A stretch of DNA of 64,000 nt from Prasinococcaceae sp. CCMP 1430 (lineage: Eukaryota > Prasinodermophyta > Palmophyllophyceae > Prasinococcales > Prasinococcaceae), in assembly GCA_013416795.1 (NCBI GenBank), contig RQSC01000308.1, positions 1-64,000 on the forward strand, read 5' to 3'. Position numbers and translations under genes: made by a program. Below the pieces are notes generated by a model, which searched no databases, was not told where the DNA came from, and saw nothing but the letters and a program-made list of their open reading frames with translations. This document shows positions 1 to 10,662 of this stretch, piece by piece; the first letter of the stretch is position 1; each line of letters opens with the position of its first letter.

Positions 1-686
1 CGCTCGGGGCGGGTGGAGCGGCGGAGGCGGCGCCGCGGCGGCAGTTCCTGGCGGTGGCGCCGCTGCGCGCGGAGGATATCGAGGCGGAGGAGAACGCGCG
101 CGGCGGCGGCGGCGAGCGCTGGTTCGGCGGGGGGACCGCGCGGTCTGGCCGCTCGCCGGGCCATGATGCGCTCGTGGAGGCCGCCGCAGCGCTCAAGCGC
201 GCCGAGGCGGAGGCGCGCGCGGGCGTGCTGGGTGCCGGTCCGGCGCGCAGGGCCGCGCAGCTGCGGCCCGTGCGCGCGCTGCTCGAGACCATGGGTCGCG
301 CGGTGGTGGGCGTCGAGGACCAGGCCGCGCTCATCGAGGCGGACCTCGAGGAGACGCGCGGGGTGATGGCGGCCATCGACGCCGAGCACGCGCGCGCTCG
401 GCGCGCGTACACATCGGAGCTGCTGCGCCAGCTCGGCGGCATCGAGCGCGCCGCGCAGGGCGTCGACGACGAGCCCGACGCTGCCCGTGGCATGCTGCAC
501 GCTCTCGAGGAGCGACGGGCCGGCGGGGGGGGGGAGGGCGATGCCGCCGCGCCGAGCGAGCCGGCCGCCGGCGGTGGCGGTGGCGAGGAGGTCCGAGAGG
601 AGCCCGGCGAGGGCGCGCAGGCCGACGCGGCGCGAGATGAGCCCGCGCAGGATACGCGGCGCACTGTAACGTTCGCGGAAAAGTGA
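1..686 (+). CDS. Alanine-rich coiled-coil protein, C-terminal part
   Basis: The frame is open from the window edge and ends with TGA at 684-686, so only the C-terminal part is visible. The first possible start inside is a GTG at 54, which I do not believe is the real start. The visible 200+ residues are rich in Ala, Arg and Glu. A helical stretch in the middle (around 250-470) looks like coiled coil, followed by a Gly/Glu-rich tail ending TVTFAEK. I recognise no family. It converges on the secreted-repeat gene, with 96 bp between the stops. Coding is supported by a long open frame with consistent acidic/helical composition; function is unknown. Confidence 0.5.
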   Translation, partial: LGAGGAAEAAPRRQFLAVAPLRAEDIEAEENARGGGGERWFGGGTARSGRSPGHDALVEAAAALKRAEAEARAGVLGAGPARRAAQLRPVRALLETMGRAVVGVEDQAALIEADLEETRGVMAAIDAEHARARRAYTSELLRQLGGIERAAQGVDDEPDAARGMLHALEERRAGGGGEGDAAAPSEPAAGGGGGEEVREEPGEGAQADAARDEPAQDTRRTVTFAEK

Positions 687-782
687 AGTCGGTGTTTAAA
701 CGTGTGTTGGGAGGGCGCGCGTTGCTGCCGCGCATGCCTTCACACACATCTCTCTCCTCTCAGCTGACCCTCGTTCTGACGT

Positions 783-1397
783 CTAGTACCTGCTGGGGGT
801 GCGCACGGGCGCGTCCGTGGGCGTCACAGGTTCGATGGGCGCCTTGGTCGGGGGCGGGGGGCAGACGCACTCGGCCATGCCGTCCACCACGATGCACTCG
901 CAGCCGGGGTCGCAGGGGTCCGGCTTGCAGGGGTTGGGCGGCCTGGTTGGGGCGTCGGTGGGCGGCTCCACGGGCGCCTTGGTGGGGACGAGCGGCTCGA
1001 TGGGGGCGTCCGTCGGCGTGATGGGCGACTTGGTCGGGGGCGGGGGGCAGATGCACTCGGCCATGCCGTCCACCACGATGCACTCGCAGCCGGGGTCGCA
1101 GGGGTCCGGCTTGCAGGGGTTGGGCGGCCTGGTTGGGGCGTCGGTGGGCGGCTCCACGGGCGCCTTGGTGGGGACGAGCGGCTCGATGGGGGCCTTGGTC
1201 GGGGGCGGGGGGCAGACGCACTCGGCCATGCCGTCCACGTCGATGCACTCGCAGCCGGGGTCGCACGGGTCGGGGCGGCAGGGGTTCAAGGGTGCGATGG
1301 GCGCGTCCCGCGGCGGACGCACCGGCTCATCGCGTCCCGAGGCGGCCGCGCTGCCGGCGACCGCCAACACGAGGAGGGCTGAGAGGATGCGTGACAT
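783..1397 (-). CDS. Secreted protein with three Cys-rich repeats and Pro/Thr spacers
   Basis: This reads as a 204-residue secreted protein. The ATG at 1395-1397 opens a clear signal peptide (MSRILSALLVLAVAGSAAA). Three near-identical modules follow, each with the pattern NPC-x4-C-x3-C-x-C-x8-C-x-C, separated by Pro/Thr spacers of the type PPPPTKAPIEP. The even, six-cysteine spacing suggests small disulfide knots, and the spacers suggest O-glycosylated stalks, as in algal cell-wall or scale proteins; that role is inference. The start was chosen because the longer frame upstream lacks a signal peptide at its N-terminus. The long plus-strand open frame over the same DNA is a codon-bias shadow. 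I recognise no named family. Confidence 0.75.
   Translation of the reverse strand: MSRILSALLVLAVAGSAAASGRDEPVRPPRDAPIAPLNPCRPDPCDPGCECIDVDGMAECVCPPPPTKAPIEPLVPTKAPVEPPTDAPTRPPNPCKPDPCDPGCECIVVDGMAECICPPPPTKSPITPTDAPIEPLVPTKAPVEPPTDAPTRPPNPCKPDPCDPGCECIVVDGMAECVCPPPPTKAPIEPVTPTDAPVRTPSRY
849..1290 (-). repeat. Tandem coding repeats inside the secreted Cys-rich gene
   Basis: Three copies of the same coding module lie in tandem. The same landmark recurs at 871, 1057 and 1222, giving spacings of 186 and 165 bp. The 21-bp difference is one extra in-frame seven-residue spacer block. The first two copies are nearly identical at DNA level over about 150 bp, which points to recent duplication or gene conversion. 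Confidence 0.85.
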
Positions 1398-3500
1398 GGC
1401 TGGTCGACGGGGGTGGTGCTCCCGGGGTGCGTGGTGTGGCATGCCCGGCGCGGCCCCGCCGCCCACCCGCCGCCGCGCGGCGGCGGAGTCCGGTCGGCGC
1501 GCGGACTTCCGTGTGCAAACGCCTCTCTTCCCCTACCCGGCGCGCGCGCCCGCGCAGGCACGCGCGCGCCAGCGCGCACCCGCGCATCTTTACGGTCACA
1601 ACCTTCTAAAAGGGTCTATTACGTACCTCAAAGAGCTCTCAAAATGACGCAAAAACGCCCTCGGAGCGGGTTCGGGTTCCGCGCGCCGCCGCGCCGGCTG
1701 CGGCGGCTGCGGCGGCTGGCCGGCTCGCCCCCTTTTTTTTCCGGAGCGCTTTTCGGAGCCTTTTCGGAGCTTTTTATCGGCGATAAAAAAAAACAAAAAA
1801 GGAGGCCGTGACTGGCCGACTGCACGCGCCCGTGCGCTCGCGCCGCGCCAGAAATAATGGCGCAGGATTGCGCAAGCGCACATGCGTAAACGAGTGAAAC
1901 GCGCGGAACAGGAGCGATTTCGTGGAGGAGTTCTGCGAGATCGCGGACGCGCGCCCACGTCACGCAAGCAGCCCTGGTCGTGTATCACGTATTCACGTGC
2001 ATTTTCGCGCGCGCGCGGCCGCGATACGCGCGCGTTTCGGCCGCGCGGGGCCGCGAAATCGTCGTGTCCGCGCGACTGTAAAATCGGCGGAATTGTTTGG
2101 ATTTGGTCCGGCGGTTGCCGGCGAACGCGCGCGGCGCGCGCCCGACACGCGCGCGCGGTACACGCCGCGCCGCAAGACTAACCGACCCCGCGCGGGCGTC
2201 GAACGCTTGCGTTTTGATGGCCGAAACCCAACCCAACCCCGCGCGCGCGCCTGCAGCAGACTCGTTGACAGCGCGCTGACTTCCTCACGAACCTCCCCCA
2301 CCCCAACCCCAGTTACCCCACTCCACCTCACTCCGAAGCAGACCGGGGCATCGCAGCGCAACCTGCGCGCCTCTCCCGGGACTCGCCAACCAACCAACCA
2401 ACGGTCGAAGCGCAAACACACCCGGCCAACCAACTCGCGGAGGAGTGAATGTGTACTGCATGCCATGCAATGAGTAGTACAGGAGAGTACTGTCTGTATC
2501 TATCTCCGCGCCGGGATGCCCGGGTTTGGACCCAGGGGGCTCCGAAGCCCCGTGCGGGAACGTGGACAGGTTTGCCACGTGTGTCTGCGCGCCGCCCCGC
2601 CTCGTGGCCACATATCTGCGCCGACCGGATCGCGCGGCCGGAAAAACGGTTGACCGGCGGATAGTTTGCTCGCGGCGGGCGCCGCCCGACCGGAGGACGT
2701 GTGTGTTACGAGCGGCCGCCGCGCGCGCGGCGGGCGCGGGGCGGGCGCAAGCGTGGCGGGGCGGAGGGAGGGATGGGGGGTAGGGCAGGCACTGCCAGGC
2801 AGGGTTTGCTCGGCCGCGCGCGCCGCTGTCGCCGTCGCCGGGACGACGTGTGTCGAGCGTCGAGGCGCCCACGTCGGGTGGAGGAGGCTGACGTGGCGCG
2901 TTTGTCGGGGTTGCCGTACGCACGCGTCGGACCCGCGCCGCGTGTGTGGGGACGGGGAGACGTGACCCGCGCGTGATGAGTGCACACACGTTGCTCAGGT
3001 TTGATGCGCCGATCACGTCGCGCGTTCGGCGTGCGAGCGCACATTGCTGTAGTGCTCACGACGTTCCTTCCCACCCTTCCCCCTCGCGGCCCATTCGAAT
3101 CTGCGCTGGCACGAAGTCGGGACCCGCGCGTGGGTGTGCGCGCACGTGCCGCGCACATCGAGGACTCCATGCACTTGCACGGAGAAGTGCGTGCGCTCGG
3201 CACACGCTCGCGCGCGCAGGCGATACTTGCTGCGATACTTTTCTGCACCCAGTGCCTTTCATCTAATGCCGCCGCGCGTGCAGTACTGGCGATCAGATTT
3301 TTCCGGACTGGCGGCGGGCACACGCACGTATCGATCGCGCCCGCACGTGAGTCATCGCCCGGGCGACGCGCGCGCCGCCTCGCTCACGTGCACATTGCAC
3401 ATCGACGCGCCACTCGGCCGCCGGCGGTCAGCGCGTCCTCACCGGCCACCTGCAGCAAAAAGCTCGACCCCTGCCCGTCACCCCCCGAGGAGAGGCAAGC
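1398..3500. other. Intergenic region between divergent genes; no gene seen
   Basis: I find no convincing gene in these 2.1 kb. Open frames here are Arg-rich and typical of non-coding GC-rich DNA. An AT-rich patch at about 1725-1800 holds T and A runs. A motif AGGGTCTATT is at 1611-1620 (see the promoter-motif finding). A short CCAA tandem run lies at about 2387-2402. The region must contain the promoters of the secreted-repeat gene (left) and the propeller gene (right). Confidence 0.5.
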
Positions 3501-5463
3501 ATGCGCAGCGCCGCGCTCTGCACGGCTGCGGCACTCGCCGCCGCCGCCGCGACGGTCCCACGCATCATCAATGTCGGCGCCGTCAAAACCGGCGACGAAG
3601 AATTCCGCAATGCGCCGGGATACGTGTACGTGCTCAGCGACGGCAGCGCCGCCGCGGACGACGGCGTGGTCTCGAGCGACGACATGATGGCAACGCCGCC
3701 CTCGATCGACGTCGTCGACCCCGAGACGCTCTCGGTGATCGCGTCGCTGCCCGTCCAGCCTGAGACTTCCTGGGCCGATGCCGTCTACATGGAGAGGTGT
3801 GAGGTGCGACCATGCGCGCACGCGATGCGATGCGCGATGCACGCGTCACGCGCGTGAGCTTGCCGGCGCCCAGACAGAGCTCGCTCGTCGCCAGCGCCGT
3901 GGCGCGTGCCTGACGCCGATCGCGCCCTTCTTCGGCATCGGCATCACCCCAACCCACCCACTCGATGCAAAAAATTGTACATCGCACGCGCGCGCACGAA
4001 CGACAACCACAACGTCTCGTCGTTAAATAGGTCGCTGGCATGCCTGCCGACCAGCTCGTCTTCGCCGCCGATCGCGGCGGCCAGGTGTACGTGATCAACG
4101 CCACAGCTCTCAACGTCAACGACACGGCGAACGCCATCATCACCACAGTCCCGGTCGGCGAGGGGCCTGTCCACTCGTACGCGCTCCCCTCGCGCGACGA
4201 ATTTTGGGTGCACGCGGACGACAGCGGGTGGTTCGACGTGATCTCGCTCGCGAACATCTCCGAGCTGCGCGCCGGCGGGCCGGTGGTCGCGCACGTGGAC
4301 GTGCCCGGGCACGGCAAGCTCCTGGTCGACGCGTCCATGCCAGGCTACCCCCTTCGAGGCTTCGCGAGCAACGTGGCGGAGCCCGCCGTGTACGACCTGG
4401 TGCTGCCCGCGGGCTTCGGCAACGCCACCATCGACGACACCGAGGGCCGCGTCTACAACTTCAGCGCGTACTCGGACGACCCCACGTCGGAGTTCCACTG
4501 CCCCGGCACGCACGGCCTGGCCTACAGCAAGCTCAACGACCACGTCTACGCCACGTGCTCGGACGTCGGGCTCATCGAGATCGACATCGTCGGCGAGGCG
4601 CCGGTCATGCTGCACCGCAACGCGACCGGCGGCCAGGCCTTCACCACCCCGGACGAGCACTACGTCGTCGTGGTCGACAAGACGGGCGACAGCGTCCACG
4701 TCGTCGTCCCCGGAGAGCCGGGCGCCGCGTCCAGCATGGACCTGCCGTCGGTGGACGCGATGGGCGGCAACCCCGACAAGGTGGCCTTCTTCGAGCTGCC
4801 CGACGGCTCCTGGCGCATGTTCGTCTCTCTCACCGACAACTTCCACTCGCTGGTGGACGAGACGGCCGAGGGGGACAGCGGCGTCGGGTGGGTGGACCTC
4901 GACGCGGTCTACGACAACCCCGACGAGGCGCAGAACCTCACCAAGGTCCCCGGCGCGGGCGCCGTGACTCGCAACGGCCCCTTCACCCACCGCGCCATCA
5001 CGACGAGCGGGAGTCGGGTCGCGACGATCACGCACCACCCGATCACCGGCGTGGCGCTGATCGATGGCGTCACCGGCGAGCTCGAGGGCGTCGTGCCCAC
5101 CAACCAGGTCAGTCGCACGCGCGAAGCGCGCGTGCCTCGCGCAGCGCCTGCTTCTGGCCGCGCGGCGTGACGCCTGCGAGCGATGCACACTGACGCGCAA
5201 AGATGTGCTCTCGCACGCGCTCATGCGTCGCCCTTCACCCGCCCCGTGGACAACAGGGGCCCGGGCGCGTCCTGCACGTCCCCGCGGCTGTCCAGACTGC
5301 CGTGTGCAGCGCATGAGACCCACGTCCACACAAGCAAGCAAGGCTCCCTTCCTCTCTCCGCCTCCAGGACTTGATCCGGCCCGGAGAGACCGACCATGGC
5401 GTTAGCCCGTCCTCTACACATACACATGCCACGCGTACACGCGCGCCGCGAGACTACGTATAA
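3501..5463 (+). CDS. Secreted YVTN-type beta-propeller protein
   Basis: The model joins exons 3501-3803, 4031-5107 and 5368-5463 (491 residues); every junction is phase 0. Donors are GTGCGA and GTCAGT, and acceptors end in TAG and CAG. The N-terminus is a signal peptide (MRSAALCTAAALAAAAATV). The rest is a series of beta-strand repeats with motifs such as SIDVVDPETLSVIASLP and GQVYVINAT, typical of YVTN/lactonase-like propellers, which often bind ligands or act as secreted enzymes. Several N-x-T/S sites (INAT, LNVN, NFSAY, NATGG) fit a secreted glycoprotein. No catalytic signature could be assigned. The third exon rests only on splice consensus and open phase, and its Thr/His-rich tail is less certain. 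Confidence 0.7.
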
Positions 5464-5538
5464 GCGACGCGAGAAGAGACTGCCGATCAAGCAGTGCAGC
5501 TCTTTGTTTTTCTTCAGTCACGGACGATCAGCTCGCGC

Positions 5539-6657
5539 TCACTCGAGGATCGCGTACTCGTCGTCATCCCCGGCGCCAAGCAGGGCCAGCGCGTCGTCGT
5601 CCTCCCGCGCGCCCTCGTCCACGGCGCTCGCGCCCGCCGCAGTCTCCCCCGGATCACCAGCGGCGCCGACCGCGCGACTCCCTCGCAGACTTTGCCGCTG
5701 CCCCTGCGCGTGGTCTTGCTCCGGCAGCGCGTGCCGCCGCTCGGCGTCCTCCCTCTCCGCCCTCACCCATGGCATGGCAACCGACGCGTGCGGCGCGCGC
5801 GCGCCGCTGGCGCCAGCGGCGCCAGCGGCGCCAGCAGCGCCATCAAGCTCTGCCAGCCGTCGCCTCCTCGCCCCCGCGTACTCCTCATCCCGCACCTCCG
5901 TGCGCAACCTGGACACCGATGCTCGGCCGTCGCGGGACAGGCGCTCGCCCTCGGCCAAAACCGCCGTCGCGACCGCGGTGCACGCGCCGAGCGAGCCGAC
6001 GAGCGGCATGCGCGCCTGGGCGGCGGCATCGGACGCGGCGCGGATCGCCTCGGCGTACGCCTTGGCAGCGTCGGCAGCCTTGCTCGCGGCGCTCGCCACG
6101 TGCTCCCCCGCGCGCTCGAGCAAGTCCAGGGCCTCCTGCTTCGTGGCATCCTCTCGCCCCACCGCCTGCGGCTCGACGGGCTCGGCGGTGGCGACTGCGC
6201 CCACGAGCAGTGCGTCAGCCTCCATGAGCGCGTTGATGGCCATGCACGCGGGCAGGAGCGAGTCGCTGAGCACGCGCTGCTCGCTCCAGCCCTCGTAGCC
6301 GTCGCTCCCGGCCGCCTCACCCTCCTCCGCCGCGAGCAGAGCTCGTATGGCGCCCATCTGCGGCGGCGACGCGTACACTGCTATGGGCTTCCGTTCGTAG
6401 CCCGTGCGCTGGGTCGCGTAGAGCGCCTGCAACATGTACGCGCTGGCTGCCGCGCGGGCGCGGCGCACGGGCGGCCGCTCGGTGGCCGCTCGCAGCTCGC
6501 CCATCGCCGCCGCGAACAGCCACTGCGTCCACGTGCGCCGCGAGTACGTCGTCCTGTTGTGCAGGTCATGCAGGTAGCCCAACTTGCGCTCGCTCCACAA
6601 GGCAGCGAACTTCGCTGGGTGCACCGCGCCGTCGCCATCGGCCTCTGCCGCCGCGCG
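5539..6657 (-). CDS. Unknown Ala-rich helical protein, 5' exon missing
   Basis: The frame runs from an acceptor at about 6658 to a stop at 5539-5541. The only start codon near the 5' end is a GTG at 6622-6624. Just upstream lie CTGAC and GGCGGCAG, matching the branch point and acceptor of other introns here, so an upstream exon probably exists; I could not place it. The N-terminal part (HPAKFAALWSERKLGYLHD) is well ordered, with aromatic and charged residues. The middle is a long Ala-rich helix, and the end is acidic (DDDEYAILE). I recognise no family. It lies in tandem behind cytochrome b5 reductase and converges on the propeller gene 75 bp away. Confidence 0.5.
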   Translation of the reverse strand, partial: RAAAEADGDGAVHPAKFAALWSERKLGYLHDLHNRTTYSRRTWTQWLFAAAMGELRAATERPPVRRARAAASAYMLQALYATQRTGYERKPIAVYASPPQMGAIRALLAAEEGEAAGSDGYEGWSEQRVLSDSLLPACMAINALMEADALLVGAVATAEPVEPQAVGREDATKQEALDLLERAGEHVASAASKAADAAKAYAEAIRAASDAAAQARMPLVGSLGACTAVATAVLAEGERLSRDGRASVSRLRTEVRDEEYAGARRRRLAELDGAAGAAGAAGASGARAPHASVAMPWVRAEREDAERRHALPEQDHAQGQRQSLRGSRAVGAAGDPGETAAGASAVDEGAREDDDALALLGAGDDDEYAILE

Positions 6658-7105
6658 TCAGCAGAGCGCAGCGCGCAGGCGGGGCCGCCGCGGGCAGTGG
6701 CGCGGGTCTGCGAGCGGCCCGCAGGCGTGTACGCGCCGCGCGCTGCGCGCTGAGCGGGCGCTGCGAGCGCGCCCTGCGCCATCCCCGCGCCCCCTCGTCA
6801 GCGACGTCCCATCGCAGCGCCGCCGCCCTGTCCTCCCTTCCCTCACCCGCCACCGCCGGGCGCCAGCGGGCGCTGCTGTGGCGGCCGCGCGCGGGCGTTT
6901 GCCAAGGCTCGCGCGCTCGACGCGCGGATACCGAACCCTAATACAATCCAACCGCAAAAGTTCGTGGCAAAAACCCGTGCGCACCTCAAAAAGGTCATGA
7001 CTCATAGCATGCGAGCACATGTGACGAACTTACGTGGTGTGGTCGCTGGCGCTGCAGGCGGCGTGGCAGGCGCGCGTCCGGCGCAACTTGTGGTGGCGCG
7101 CCTCT
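6658..7105. other. Region between two minus-strand genes
   Basis: This stretch should hold the promoter and first exon of the unknown gene to its left. A short AT-richer patch at about 6925-7010 contains GAACCCTAAT, a telomere-like sequence. A possible mini-exon ending in GAG before GTGCGCACG lies near 6976-7020 on the minus strand, but its phase does not fit the next exon. Nothing else could be supported. Confidence 0.35.
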
Positions 7106-8420
7106 TCAGAACCTGCGGAGGGAGGGCGGCCGGCGAGAAGCGGGTCAGCGGGGCCAACTGCGGGCGCCATGCAATGGCGGCGAGGCGGACGCGCGCGGCG
7201 CTTGTCGCGCAACGCAGCCGCGCGGCAACGCACTTGGCCACCATGTCGGTGGTGTAGCCCAGCTGATCCAGCACGCTGCCCTCCTTGAGCTCCTCCTCGT
7301 CGCGCGGGCCGCAGAACACGTCGTACATGACCGGCAGGCCACACACCATGACCAGGGTGTCCTCGCTCGGCTTGTGCGCGTACTTCTCCAGCTTGGCCTT
7401 GTCCACCCAGCTGCGGAGGGGGGGCGGCCGGCGAACCGAGTCAGCAGTAAGCAACGCGGGCGCCAGGCAGACTTCCCGCGGGCCAGGCGCGCGCGACGCA
7501 ACGCAGGCGCACGACGACGTACCCCAGCTCGCCATCCCAGCCCTCGATGGGCGCCTGGTCAGGGCTCTCACCCACGACGTTCACGATCTTGATGCGTCCG
7601 CCGGACTTCTCGGCGAGCTCATCCAGCTCGTCCTTGAGCAGAATGTCGGTGGGGCTCCTGTTGCCGTACAGCAGCGTGACCTCGGTGTCGTCGTCGCTCT
7701 GCGCGAGGAGCTGCAGCGCCTGGTACATGGGCGTGATGCCCGTGCCGCCCGCAATCATCGTGATGGTCTTCTTGCCGAAGGGGTACTGCGCCTTGCTGCA
7801 GGGCCGAACGGCGACGAGAGGGTGTGCGTGTTTGGGGCGGGGTGAGCGGAGCGCGGCGGGGGGAGGGCGTCAGCGGCGCGCTTCTCTCGGGGCCGGGATG
7901 GAGCACGATGCGATCGCGCAGCACGCACATGTTGAAGGGGATGTGCTTGAATCCCACCGGCGTGCCCATCTCCAGGCCATCGAGCCACTTCGACACCGTG
8001 CCGTTCTCGTACACCTTGACGAGCAGGTCGAACGAGCCCTTGACGTCGTTGGAGCTCGTCGGGGTGTACGGGCGCACGGCGACCTCGCCCTCAGCGTCGA
8101 AGCCGCGCAGAAGCACGCACGCGCACACCGGCTGGGAGTCGCGCGTCGGGACACACGCGTGGCGGGGTCAGCGCGGGCCACGAGCGGCGCTGGACTCGAT
8201 CGATCAGACGGCGGCGCGGGGCTGATCGGCTGATCGAGCGCTCGCGCTCGGCGGCTCTTCGCCGCGGACGCACCAGCGAGAGCGACTTGCCCTCGGGCAG
8301 GCCGAAGGTGAAAACGGTGCTGTCGTGGTTGTACTTCTTCTTCGACACGAGCGGCACCTCCGCCCAGTCCGTGGGCAGGATGCAGCTCGAGCAGTACTCG
8401 GCGTTCTCGGGGAGCGTCAT
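7106..8420 (-). CDS. NADH-cytochrome b5 reductase
   Basis: FAD enzyme that passes electrons from NADH to cytochrome b5, usually on the ER or outer mitochondrial membrane. Exons in transcript order are 8420-8274, 8131-7929, 7795-7523, 7410-7234 and 7112-7106; all phases match, giving 268 residues. Landmarks in order are KKKYNHDSTVFTF, the FAD motif RPYTPTS, the NADH motif GGTGITPMYQAL, CGLP, and a C-terminal Phe supplied by a 7-nt last exon (G-TTC-TGA). All four introns carry GCTGAC. The usual N-terminal membrane anchor is missing from this model, so either an upstream exon exists or this is a soluble form. The last two introns are copies of each other (see findings). Divergent to the RWD-RING gene. 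Confidence 0.9.
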
Positions 8421-8945
8421 CGAGGACGCGCCCGTGGCCGCCGCGCGCGCGCGCGCGCGCCCCGCGCCCGGATGTTTTCCTGGCTCCGCGGGCGGCCGTC
8501 GGCGCCGGGACGCGGCGGGGCCCCGCCCCGAACCAGGGTCATCCGCCCGCTCCACGCCGGTGCGTCGCAGGTCCAAAACGACGCACGGTCGTGGGCCGCC
8601 CACGCGGGCCGCAACGCGCCCACGTGCTGCGCACGCGCCACCGACCCATGCACATGCACACGCCCGCCCGCCCGACAAGCGCACCGCAACACACAGAGAC
8701 GGCGCAGCGACCTCACATCAACAAGGGGAGCCAGCGCAGCCCCGGCCAGCCCCTGCACGTCTGTGGCCAGACGCCGTCGCGTCACGCAGCCCCAGCCAGC
8801 CAGCAGCAACCTGCGGCCGCGGCCCGCGAGCGAGCACGCGAGCGTGCGCACTGCGCAGTCGGCTGCTGCGTGCTGGCGCTACGCCGTGGGTGCACGTGAC
8901 GTACATGAGCCCCTCACACACGCGCCCATCCGTCCTCCCTCGCAG
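8421..8945. other. Divergent promoter region, cytochrome b5 reductase / RWD-RING
   Basis: Very GC-rich, with a CG-dinucleotide run near 8448-8460 and CA-rich patches near 8640-8700. First exons of either neighbour may lie here, since cytochrome b5 reductase lacks its membrane anchor and the RWD-RING gene lacks an ATG. I could not define them. Confidence 0.35.
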
Positions 8946-10486
8946 CACCCCGGCTCCCCCGTGAGCGCAGAGGCGCCGCACCGCAGGCCCATTGGCGCGT
9001 GAAGGCGACAGAAGNCGGCGGGCCGCGGCCTTCCGATGGTGCGGGCGCGGGGGCGGCCAAGGGGGGCGCGCCTGCGCAGACGCCAGCCCCCGCGCCCGCG
9101 AGCGTGCGGGAGGAGCTTGAGCGCGTGGGCGCCCTGCCGGCGAGGTACGAGGCTGCGCGCGCGTCGCTGGTCACAAATGCGCCTCACCTCGTCCAAGTGC
9201 ACTGCGCGCCATCGCCGCCGTTCAACGAGGCGACGCTGAGCGTCGTGCTGCTTGAGGGCTACCCCGCGGCCGACTGCGGCGCAGTGTGCAGGCTTCGCTC
9301 CAACGCGCTCGACGCGGGCTTCGTGCAGCGCGTGGAGGCGGCCTGCCAGGCGGCCGCGGACGCAGGCGCCGGCGCTTGCGGCCAGGCGCTCGCGGCAGCG
9401 GAACTATTCGCGCGCACCATGGCACGCGCGCGCCTCGCGCCGGCATTCGACGAGACGAGGAAGATCAAAGCGCTGGTGGCCGGCGCGCGCGTCCTCGAGT
9501 CCAAAGGCCAGCTCGTGCTCCCGCTCAGGGAAGGCAAGTACGCGCTACCCGTGCGCGTGACCGTGCCAGCCACCTATCCCGCAGAGGTCCCGCAGATTTC
9601 CCTCGACCGCAGCAGCGCGTGCACCTTCCCCAACGAGTTTGTGGTCTCCTTCCTGGCGCAGGCTGCAAAGAAGGCAGACGCCGTGCATCGCGGAGGCGAC
9701 ACGCAGCCGCCCAAGGGCGATGCTGCCGCAGTAGCCGCCACAGCAGCGGGCGACGGCGGTGGCGACAGAGCGAGCGCACGCGGTACCGCCCACCAGGCAT
9801 CCGTCGTGGCTGCGCATCGCGCGGCCGTGATCAGGTCGAACCAGCAGGAGGTCGCTGCAGCGCAGGCAAAGGAGGCCGCGACCCGCAACGCCAGGGCCGC
9901 GGCCAAAAAGGCCAAGCTGGAGTCAGAGCGCAAGCCATGGCACGCGCCGCTGAACCCGAAAAAGGAGCAGAGAGCGGCGCTCGAGGCCAACGCGAGGCGC
10001 AACCTGCCAGAAGGAGACGAGGCCAGCACCGCGGGGCGACGGCGCAGGAAGGATGCCACCGCCGCGAACGGCAGCGCCGCGAAGTGCCAGCCAGCGTACG
10101 ACCCCTCGCGCACGGACAAGTGTCTCCTGCCTATGGTTCGATTTCTTTACGAAAGTTGCGTGCAGGCCTTGCCGCGGTCAGTCTGCCCCTGCTGCGGCGA
10201 GCGCGTGCTGCCTTCGGACCCCTCGGAGCTCCCCTCGCAGCCTGCCAAGCTACGACCCGAGCGATTGGTCTGTGGGCACTGGTACCATCACCATTGCTTA
10301 GCCGAGTACATTGCCCACCCGCCCTTCGGTAAACGCAAGCTCTGCGCGGATCCGTCTTGCGGCCGAGTGCTTCTGAGCGATGCGTTCAACACCAAGGAGC
10401 ACCACCTCGCAAAGGCGTGGCAGATGAAGGAGGCGCGGGCCAGAGAGATCAAGGACGTCACTGACTTCTTCGCGCTCAAGATATGA
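8946..10486 (+). CDS. RWD-domain protein with C-terminal RING-like zinc finger
   Basis: About 500 residues ending at TGA 10484-10486. The 5' end is unresolved: no in-frame ATG is present, the first GTG is at 8999, and a single N sits at 9015. The start given is a possible acceptor (TCGCAG before 8946). The N-terminal third has an RWD-like fold (YPAADCGAVCRL, then YPAEVPQISLD). A charged helical linker follows, then a RING-like finger: CPCC near 10190, CGHWYHHHC near 10272, and C-x4-C near 10350. RWD plus RING is typical of E3 ubiquitin ligases (RNF14/RNF25-like), so ubiquitin transfer is inferred. The end (ARAREIKDVTDFFALKI) is helical. Convergent with UTP20. Confidence 0.75.
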
Positions 10487-10662
10487 TGAAGTCAGGCGGC
10501 ACGGCGGTAGTCATTCTCCCCCCCCCCCCTCTCTCTGGCAGGCCAACCCGATCGCGACGGGGCTGGCGCTGCAAGAGCGGCACCATCGCGTATCTGGCAG
10601 ACACCACGTCGTTGGTCTTATTATACGCCACTGTATATTACTGTATGTATCTCACAACAATT

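Noticed and set aside
3944-5341. 465-codon minus-strand frame opposite the propeller gene
   Set aside because: Arg/Val/His-biased shadow. The plus strand splices into a coherent secreted propeller.
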